Assembly: GCA_963931865.1 (NCBI GenBank)
Contig: OZ007509.1
Span: 5,190,947-5,254,946, forward strand
DNA length: 64,000 nucleotides
DNA from: Axinella damicornis
Lineage: Eukaryota > Porifera > Demospongiae > Axinellida > Axinellidae
Direction: 5' to 3'
The notes beneath the pieces are model-generated. The model had not been told where the DNA came from and searched no databases. It worked only from the letters and a program-made list of their open reading frames with translations. Made by a program: the position numbers and the translations under genes. This document shows, one piece after another, positions 10,861 to 64,000 of this stretch; within the stretch, counting starts at the first letter, position 1; every line of letters starts with the position of its first letter.

Positions 10861-11250
10861 AAAACAAGAAAAAAAACAACCTAGCAACAACCCATCCCTC
10901 CGTGACAGGTCAGACACCGAAGTGTAAGCCTCAGGAGCGCTGGATAGGCGTGACTGGAATCACAGGAGGGCGACCTGCTTTCTACCAGAACACTTTTAGC
11001 TTCGGTGGTCAGATGGGAACCGGCGTACTCGAGCTGCTAGGCGGGGAAGTCAGGAACCGGTATGTACGGAGTGGCCCAGACTCGTACTCGGTTATTGGGG
11101 AGGCGAACACTCAACCCCCAGGCTGCAAAGCAAGTGCTTAGCGAGTGTGCCATCCCGACATCCCGCCAAAACCTGGTACAAATTCTGATTATAAACCCAA
11201 ACCGGATGTATCCGGTTGCGCATGCGCGGCAGACTTCCCGCCAAAATTAT
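10860..11250 (+). repeat. Dispersed module, forward copy
   Basis: The inverse of 2230-2640 and 8620-9030, and related to 27165-27480 and 44462-45080. It shares words such as TCCGTGACAGGTCAGACAC, CAGGAGCGCTGGAT and CGGAGTGGCCC. The open frame starting MYGVAQTRTRLLGRR is carried by several copies, but in block B it stands on the opposite strand and is not conserved elsewhere. I read it as repeat, not gene. Confidence 0.7.
11217..11246 (+). promoter_or_regulatory. NRF1-like and E2F-like site pair
   Basis: TGCGCATGCGC at 11217-11227 matches the NRF1 palindrome. TTCCCGCCAAAA at 11235-11246 matches E2F. This is a CpG-rich patch in an AT-balanced region and a candidate promoter for ABCC copy 1, whose ATG is 2.7 kb away. 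No 5' exon was identified. Confidence 0.3.
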
Positions 11251-11573
11251 TTCAAACTTCAGCCAGCGTCTATGCAATGGAAAGGTGGAGGTCAAACGTA
11301 CGTGGAAAAAGCTTCAGGAGGAGATACTAGTATTCAGAGAGTTCAAGCAGCTTTCTCAGCGAGGAGGGGGAATAAATTTCTGTGAGATGGACAGGCTCGT
11401 ATTTGAGCTTTAGAGGAGGGTGAGGTAGTTTCTCCTTTGCATTGCACATGATACCGGTATACAGCTAGCCAGGATATGCTTTTTCCATTCAAATGTAAAG
11501 AGTGTAGTGCCTTAAAGTGTGCATAACAGTATACATTGGGAGATATTCTACCCACAAAAGACAGTTATTTCCC

Positions 11574-11640
11574 TAGTCTCGTTCCCTCGGAAAAATCGAG
11601 AATTTTCGATTTTCCGAGGGGGGGTCTGGGAATAAGACTA
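11574..11640. mobile_element. 67-bp TAGTCTCG foldback element
   Basis: The ends are TAGTCTCGTTCCCTCGG and TCTGGGAATAAGACTA. The flanks TTATTTCCC and TTATTTACT agree at 7 of 9 positions. It is a sister subfamily of the TAGCCTCG elements. Confidence 0.65.
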
Positions 11641-11722
11641 TTATTTACTTTGCAGTCTCTAGTGGTCATAGTTATTGGTTAAAGTTCCATTGATACCGGT
11701 ATCAGCAAATGTACAAAGTCCC

Positions 11723-11828
11723 TAGCCTCGTACCCAGTCCCACACCCAGCTTTTTGTCGCTGCTTAGGGCCCGCTTTACCGTACTAAGCAGCGACGAAAA
11801 GCTGGGCGTGGGACTGGGTACGAGGCTA
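11723..11828. mobile_element. 106-bp foldback, first of a tandem pair
   Basis: TAGCCTCGTACCCAGTCCC with an inverted end; the arms are nearly perfect. CAAAGTCCC lies on both sides (11714-11722 and 11829-11837). Confidence 0.85.
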
Positions 11829-11837
11829 CAAAGTCCC

Positions 11838-11920
11838 TAGCCTCGTCCCCAGGCCTTCGCCCAGATTTTATCTCGCAGCCGTGGGGATAAAATCTGGGGG
11901 GAGGCCTGGGAACAACGCTA
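11838..11920. mobile_element. 83-bp foldback, second of a tandem pair
   Basis: TAGCCTCGTCCCCAGGCC with an inverted end AACAACGCTA. It shares the middle CAAAGTCCC with the first element and is followed by a third copy at 11921-11929. Confidence 0.85.
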
Positions 11921-12132
11921 CAAAGTCCCCAAATTGCTAGCTCTGATACAGTATCAGAACACTAAAAATGCTGTAGTGGGTGTGTAACAAACTCACCAGC
12001 ATAAGTAGCTAGCAATTGGGGGACTTGGTGCATTTTAGCTGCCACCCGGCAGGGGGTGGGTGGGTGCAAACAGCTGGCTGTGTCTGGGTTGGTTGGAACC
12101 AGGCTGGCCATTCCTCCTCCTTTGCACGAATG

Positions 12133-12865
12133 GCATTTGACCCCGTATACTTTAAGGAAGGGGTGGAGTCACCACGTTAGTCTTGCAGACCAGCCTCTCG
12201 CCACACCTACAGTGTACTACAGGGAGGGGGGGAGTCTGGTCAGATTCCCATCATCATGTGTCTAGCACGCCAATTTCTTGGCGTGTTAAGATTCAACTGA
12301 TCATTATGTGACTTCCACGTGCGGTTACCTTTCAGTACCCTAATTGTATACCGGCATACGGGACCCTATGAGAGAGTGGCCCGTGAGACTAGTCTACGTA
12401 CATTGTCGGGTCAAGGGCAAAATGTTTGTGTGTGGTCAAACGGTCATTGGCTGAAATGCAGCACAGTCAAACGGTCAGGTCTTTCGTGATGCGGTCAAGC
12501 AGCAAAAATGACGATAAAAATTTATTGACCCAGCTGTGACTAAGGCGTCTATGGGATCCAGAGTGTCGCTCGCTAACCTCTGAATGTTAAACCAACATAG
12601 TGCCAGTAAATCAAGGCAGGAGCGCATGAGCTCCTGATCAAGGGGGTGACACTCCGGCCCATTGACGCCATAGTCAGAACTAGCTGCGACCGGGGTCAAT
12701 CATGACCGTCATTTTTTGCTGCTTGACCACTTGACCGCGTCGCAAAAAGACTTGACCGTTTGACTGCGCTGTATTTCAGCCGTTGACCGCCTGACCACCA
12801 ATAGTAGACAGAAGAATGCGTAGCGACTCCACCCCTTACTTAGTATACGGGGTCAAGATCCACCG
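12133..12865. repeat. Nested inverted repeats (foldback inside foldback)
   Basis: The outer arms at about 12140-12175 and 12820-12860 share GACCCCGTATACT and AGGGGTGGAGTC. The inner arms at about 12425-12520 and 12700-12800 share CAGTCAAACGGTCA-type words and GCAGCAAAAATGACG. No coding capacity is seen. It is probably two non-autonomous elements, one inserted in the other. Confidence 0.6.
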
Positions 12866-13267
12866 ATAAGCCCAGTCGCAGCTCTGACTACGGCATCTAT
12901 GGGAGTGTCACCCCCGGCCCTTTCGACCATTCCATGCCTGGAAGTATATGATTACATGTATTCTTGTGCAATTTGGGAATAATTGCACTCACAACAGGCA
13001 TAAATATCGCTCGTACAATTACTTCGCCTGTTGCTCGTGCAAATATTCCCAAATTGCACTCGAAACCCATGTGATTACCTATACAAATAAATGCTCTTCT
13101 AATCTTTTCATTGAAACTCATTAATAAACATGCACTTGACCTTTGACCTCTACCGACTCGAGAAAAACACGAAAGCAGGCTGTGCAAGCAACTTGAGTGA
13201 ATGAATAAGTATGCTTAGCTTCTGTCCTATACTGAAAAAAGCATTTTACAGATTTTTGGGTGAGTCC

Positions 13268-13342
13268 AGCCACTCCACTCCAGTCCACTCCAGTCCACTC
13301 CAGTCCAGTCCACTCCAGTCCAGTCCAGTCCAGTCCAGTCCA
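13268..13342. repeat. CAGTCCACTC tandem repeat
   Basis: Alternating 5-bp units CAGTC and CACTC, about 14 in a row. Confidence 0.85.
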
Positions 13343-13519
13343 CAGTCCAGTGAATAAAGACGCCCAATATTCAAGGGGGGGGGGGGAATGAAATTGAAAC
13401 AAAATAACCCCCTAGCAATTTGCTGAGCTCAGTAATAATATGCCAAACAGTGTCAAAAATGCAACACAGCAAAAAAAGTACAATTGCTCGAAATCGTGAA
13501 GTCAAAAAAAAGTCAGGGG

Positions 13520-13577
13520 TGGCTTGTTCCCAGACCATTTTCACACGCGTGCGAAAAATGGTCTGGGAACGAGACTA
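13520..13577. mobile_element. 58-bp foldback with TGGTCTGGGAACGAGACTA end
   Basis: Inverted arms of about 20 bp around CACACGCGTGCG. No clear 9-bp flanking duplication is left. Confidence 0.5.
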
Positions 13578-13664
13578 TCGCATGGTTGTAGTTGTATTAA
13601 AGTCCTGTGGATATTAAATAATTTTATTTTCCGGTGGGTGGAGCGAGAAATCGAGAGTTCGACA

Positions 13665-13719
13665 TAGCCTCGTACCCAGGCCCTCACGCGTTTCGCGTGT
13701 GGGCCTGGGAAAGAGGCTA
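13665..13719. mobile_element. 55-bp TAGCCTCG foldback with perfect TSD
   Basis: AGTTCGACA lies on both sides (13656-13664 and 13720-13728). The arms meet almost directly in the centre. Confidence 0.9.
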
Positions 13720-13985
13720 AGTTCGACAGGGGTTCGAATCTACTTGAAGTCTCCCACAGGACGCAGCAGACCCGGGGCGGTACTATATTAAAGGCATGAA
13801 CAAGAAGGTCCCTGAAAGGCTGATCATGATGCCACAGTATAGTGTTAGTGCATGCATGCTAGATCATCATGTGTGAGGTCCAAAGTGGTGTGTTGACTTG
13901 CAGTAGTGTTACTGTGTAGATACGTATCCTGCACGAGTCTTGTCCGCTCCATTCACCTCTCACTCCTCCTCATAGCTGCAATCTG

Positions 13986-26670
<12,685 letters not shown>

Positions 26671-27110
26671 GATATTCATATTCTTTATTCGATTTTTATG
26701 ATGATGAAAATAATGATATGCACTGCACATTTTAAAATCAAATTCAGACTGACTGAGAGTTTGTGCCAAGTGGTAGTTATACTACAGCTGTATAATCATT
26801 GTGTTCTGTTACTTCAGCAGCTCATGGGTGTCACACAGGCTATATAATGATGCACACTGGTGTTTTCCAGAATGTCAATAAGAACCCACTGTCCACAGAC
26901 AAACTCTAACATAGCAGTAAGAATATGCTCCTTCAACACTAACCATCGAAGTTGCTATTATTGGTATATACATGGCTATATATGCACCATTTGGATATCA
27001 TGTCTGAAGTCAGGAAGCAGTCTCAGATTTTGTGCAGATGGCCACAATTGAGGGTAACTAACCTACTGTGTAGACCTAAAGAAGACCTAACAACCTCCCA
27101 ATCCCTCCGT
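26671..27110. other. 3' flank of copy 1, duplicated after copy 2
   Basis: This follows the stop codon and is about 90 percent or more identical by eye to 43488-43880, so it belongs to the duplicated unit. It is probably the 3' UTR and terminator region. I do not see a canonical AATAAA close to the stop. Confidence 0.6.
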
Positions 27111-27119
27111 AGTCTCGCG

Positions 27120-27163
27120 GGGCCAGACCCTTCCGTGTGGGTCTGCATGGCCCCGCGAGACTA
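27120..27163. mobile_element. 44-bp TAGTCTCGCGGGG foldback with perfect TSD
   Basis: ATCCCTCCG flanks both sides (27111-27119 and 27164-27172). The related module at 44464-44476 is uninterrupted, giving an empty site. Confidence 0.9.
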
Positions 27164-27164
27164 A

Positions 27165-27480
27165 TCCCTCCGTGACAGGTCAGACACACCGAAGTATGCT
27201 GCCTCAGGAGCGCTGGATGGGCGTGACTGGGATCACAGGAGGCTGCCAGTCTGCTTTGCCCAGAACATCCTCTAGTTTTGGTGATCGAGGGAACCGGCGT
27301 CCTGGATGAGTCGAGAATCGATATGTGTACGGAGTGGCCCAACCCCGAGTCGATTATTAGGGAGGCAATGTTCATTAACACACGTACACCACTTCGACTT
27401 CCCGCCAAAACTTTGTTATTTAAACCCAGCCGGCTGTTTCCTGTTACGCGCGCCCCTCGTGCGGTTCAAAGGTCATATTG
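27165..27480 (+). repeat. Dispersed module before ABCC copy 2
   Basis: Shares CTCCGTGACAGGTCAGACAC, CAGGAGCGCTGGAT, CGGAGTGGCCC and the promoter-like end with the copies at 10860, 44462 and, inverted, at 2230 and 8620. Confidence 0.75.
27399..27475 (+). promoter_or_regulatory. Candidate promoter of ABCC copy 2
   Basis: TTCCCGCCAAAA at 27399-27410, TATTTAAA at 27417-27424 and a DR1-type GGTTCAAAGGTCA at 27463-27475. A conserved donor-like CTCAAG/GTACGT follows at 27567 and a conserved acceptor-like CTCGTAG at 27832-27838, fitting a 5' UTR exon and intron before the ATG at 27848. Function is inferred from position and conservation with copy 3. Confidence 0.5.
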
Positions 27481-27847
27481 ATCAAAATGGAATGGAGTCT
27501 GGGAGCGAGCACTAGCTGTCTCGAGTGATAACGGGTGACCTTCGAGTTCGAGTGGAGTCTCTCAAGGTACGTGTACCTACTGGCAAGGATATTAAAATGA
27601 CGATACTGTATGCCTTAATTTTAGCGATTTATATTAACTTAAATCGGACGAATCCCTGACCTCTGCACCGTACTGCGAAGCTGATGCAACAGTACAGTAG
27701 TCCGTATAAAATTATGCCCGCTGGATAATTTTTGTGTAGATACTTTGTTGTCATCAAAAGTACTGTGTTAACTTGTAAATGCAAGTGCTGCATGAATATC
27801 TTGTGCCCCCTACCTCCCACTTGACCTCATCCTCGTAGCTGCAACTG

Positions 27848-43487
<15,640 letters not shown>

Positions 43488-44461
43488 GATATTCATATTC
43501 TTTATTCGATTTTTATGATGATGAAAATAATGATATGCACTGCACATTTTAAAATCAAATTCAGACTGAGAGTTGGTGCCAAGTGGTAGTTATACTACAG
43601 CTGTATAATCATTGTGTTCTGTTACTTCAGCAGCTCATGGGTGTCACACAGGCTATAATGATGCACACTGAAGTGTTTTCCAGAATGTCAATAAGAACCC
43701 ACTGTCCACAGACAAACTAACATAGCAGCGAGAATATGCTCCTTCAACACTAACCATCGAAGTTGCTATTATACATGGCTATCTATGCACCATTTGGATA
43801 TCATGTCTGAAGTCAGGAAGCAGTCTCAGATTTCATGCAGATGGCCACAATTGAGGGTAACTAACCTACTGTGTAGTTATCTTACCAACCATTATACGTA
43901 ATTATGGTTCTTGATCCAGCTTCTCTGAGTTGATGCAGAATAATATCTCTCATCATTGTACTACAGTAACAATACTCTACTGGTTAGTAGACTAAGAGTA
44001 CATTGCTGCCAGCATGCCCACATTTGCCGGCAGGCTTTCACAGAGCGTCAAGATGTGTGTTGACCATTTGTAGGACTGATGCTATTGCCTATCTCTTGAC
44101 TGCTATCCTACATTTCAGCTGTTACGCGCGCCCCTCGTGCGGTTGCTATCCACCGGGGTAAGTTTGGGTACTGAGTGGCTAGGTTCATTATATCAGCTAG
44201 GGTAGTGCTAAGCTCAATAACCAAAAACTACACCAAAAAAAGAAATCTAGCACTGGCTAGCAGCCTTCCTCCATTAGAAAAGAAACAAGCTTAGCAGCCT
44301 CTCTAAGAAAGAAAGAACACAATATATACCTAACCTCACTCCATGAGGAAAAAAATAAGATGCCTAACAGCCTCCCTCCGTGAGAGAGAGAGAGAAAAAA
44401 AAAAAGAACAAGCCCAGCAGCTTCTCACCATCAACAGCAAAAAAGACGACCTAACAACCTC
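43488..44461. other. Intergenic spacer after copy 2
   Basis: The left 400 bp duplicate the 3' flank of copy 1. Further right are an 18-bp match to the start of exon 29 with its acceptor (44069-44086) and A-rich AGCCTAGCAGCC words. No gene is seen. Confidence 0.6.
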
Positions 44462-45080
44462 CCAATTCCTCCATGACAGGTCAGACACACCGAAGTATGC
44501 TGCCTCAGGAGCGCTGGATGGGCGTGACTGGGATCACAGGAGGCTGCCAGCCTGCTTTGCCCAGAACATCCTCTAGCTTTGGTGATCTAGGGAACCGCCG
44601 TCCTGGATGCTAGGCCAAGAGTCGAGAATCGATATGTGTACGGAGTGGCCCATGCAACCCCCCGAGTCGATTATTAGGGAGGCAATGTTCATTAATGGGG
44701 ATGCAAATAAAATTAAAACGGAGCTATTTAATGATATTCATGAGGATTCTGGCAGCCATTAGGGTCAGACCATGTCAAGTGTCAGCCCAACAAACACAAT
44801 AGTAATTAGGCTGTTAATGATATTCATGACCTACATATGAGACCCATCATGGTCTCTGTCGGAGGTACAGTCAGGTACAGTTGGACAGAGATTCAGTGCT
44901 CGGTTCAGCTTCATCTTGCCTATCTCTTGACTGCTATCCTACATTTCAGCTGTTTTTTTTCCCACGCCATTATATTAACACGTACACCACTTCGACTTCC
45001 CGCCAAAACTTTGTTATTTAAACCCAGCCGGCTGTTTCCTGTTACGCGCGCCCCTCGTGCGGTTCAAAGGTCATATTGAT
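44462..45080 (+). repeat. Dispersed module before ABCC copy 3
   Basis: Same order of words as at 27165-27480 but split by about 290 bp of other sequence (44695-44985). Confidence 0.7.
44997..45073 (+). promoter_or_regulatory. Candidate promoter of ABCC copy 3
   Basis: TTCCCGCCAAAA at 44997-45008, TATTTAAA at 45015-45022 and GGTTCAAAGGTCA at 45061-45073. The donor-like CTCAAG/GTACGT is at 45257 and the acceptor-like CTCGTAG ends at 45502, ten bases before the ATG. The arrangement is the same as in copy 2. Confidence 0.5.
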
Positions 45081-45112
45081 CAAAATGGAATGGAGTCTGG
45101 AATCCGGGAGCG

Positions 45113-45172
45113 TAGCCTCGTTCCCAGGCCTTCCTCACAAAGCTGGAGGCGTGGAAGGCCTGGGAACGAGGC
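45113..45172. mobile_element. 60-bp foldback between promoter and 5' exon end of copy 3
   Basis: TAGCCTCGTTCCCAGGCC with an inverted end GGCCTGGGAACGAGGC. Copy 2 reads GGGAGCGAGCAC without interruption at 27510, an empty site. Confidence 0.85.
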
Positions 45173-45512
45173 GAGCACTGTAAGCTGTCTACGTCTAGTC
45201 TCGAGGTGACCTCTCAATTATCGCCTTCGCTTAGAGTTCGAGTGGAGACTCTCAAGGTACGTGTACTGGCAAGGATATTAAAATGACGATACTGAATGCC
45301 TTTTAGCGATTTATAATCGGACGAATCCCTGACCTCTGTACCGTACTGCGAAGCTGATGCAACAGTACAGTAGTCGGTATAAAATTATGCCCGCTGGATA
45401 ATTTTTGTTTGTTGTCATCAAAAGTACTGTGTTAACTTGTAAATGCAAGTGCTGCATGAATATCTTGTGCCCCCTTCCTCCCACTTGACCTCATCCTCGT
45501 AGCTGCAATCTG

Positions 45513-63478
<17,966 letters not shown>

Positions 63479-63607
63479 GTAATTTCTTGGGTTCGGTTAA
63501 GTTTCTCCCTACTAAAAGGTGGACATTAGATTGCGAGAGAATGTACATAGAATGAAGCTTTGAACGACTTCTATAGCTACTGACAACAGGAGCCAAGCTG
63601 CCATGGG

Positions 63608-63650
63608 TGGCCTTGTTCCCAGGCTCCTCCCCAGCCTGGGAACGAGGCTA
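63608..63650. mobile_element. 43-bp foldback in intron 16 of copy 3
   Basis: TGGCCTTGTTCCCAGGC with an inverted end; GCCATGGG before and GTCATGGG after. Confidence 0.7.
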
Positions 63651-63675
63651 GTCATGGGCTCATTCTCAGTGGTCA

Positions 63676-63928
63676 AGTTAGTCTCGTTCCCAGACCCTCA
63701 ATATGTGCGGAAGGAGGGTCTGGCGAATATAGTACAAAATTTTTGAACACTGCGGTATTTCTGCGGTAAGAATCTGATTGGTCAGTATGTGTCACACACT
63801 ACTTACACCCACTATTTCCCACACAGACACGTGAATCAAGTTACTCAGAATTTTTCTCTGTCAGTGGCATCGTTTGTCTCTGGGTTTATAAGTTAGTCTT
63901 GTTCCCAGACGCTCTGGGCATGAGACTA
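63676..63928. mobile_element. TAGTCTCG-type foldback at the right edge
   Basis: TTAGTCTCGTTCCCAGACCC at the left, and TTAGTCTTGTTCCCAGACGC with GGGCATGAGACTA at the right, interrupting sequence that is continuous in intron 16 of copy 2 (36630-36660). It may be two elements. Confidence 0.55.
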
Positions 63929-64000
63929 TGGTCATGTCTGATTTTGGAAAGTTCTTCACTTCCAACTGCAACCTTTAGAACCACATGATTCATCCCCTGA

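Overview
This is animal nuclear DNA. Genes are split into many short exons with GT..AG introns, and the rest is packed with microsatellites, minisatellites and small foldback transposons. The proteins are animal-type: a DAPP1-like SH2-PH adaptor and ABCC4/MRP4-like transporters. Compact genes, frequent ACATGTACATGTA words and abundant TAGCCTCGTTCCCAGGC foldback elements suggest an early-branching marine invertebrate, most likely a demosponge. That placement is an impression from word usage, not proof.

Layout. (1) 1-10.2 kb: a minus-strand DAPP1-like gene (exons between 4650 and 7406) inside a segmental duplication in the order A1-B1-A2-C-B2. The A1 copy keeps only the last two PH exons. (2) 10.2-13.9 kb: intergenic, with an inverted copy of a promoter-like module, several foldback elements and nested inverted repeats. 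(3) 13986-26670: ABCC4-like copy 1, 30 exons, 1480 codons plus stop. (4) 27848-43487: copy 2, 30 exons, 1478 codons plus stop. (5) 45513 to beyond the right edge: copy 3, exons 1-16 present, the rest off the window. All three copies lie head to tail on the + strand and read without a break through every junction I could place.

Main finding. In copy 3, exon 9 (the last two helices of the first membrane domain) exists in seven intact alternative versions between 52445 and 59551, plus one dead version. Every version starts in phase 2, ends in phase 0 and is 250 or 253 nt (3n+1), so exactly one must be used to keep the frame. About 60-510 nt upstream of the later six versions and of the dead one lies a conserved intronic element. 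Between versions 9a and 9b lies an inverted copy of that element (53985-54045) that could base-pair with each of them. This is the docking-site/selector layout of mutually exclusive splicing. Copies 1 and 2 have no array, and each is fixed for one exon 9 type (copy 1 type B, copy 2 type A). The locus therefore seems to diversify one transporter region both by gene duplication and by an internal exon cassette.

How it may work together. The transporters are full-length ABCC exporters: NBD1 has the degenerate Walker B typical of the family, NBD2 is complete, and the C-terminus ends in a class I PDZ ligand like human ABCC4. The cassette would change TM5-TM6 and so probably substrate choice. A promoter-like module (E2F-type, TTTAAA-type and DR1-type words) recurs upstream of copies 2 and 3 and, in minus orientation, upstream of the DAPP1-like gene.
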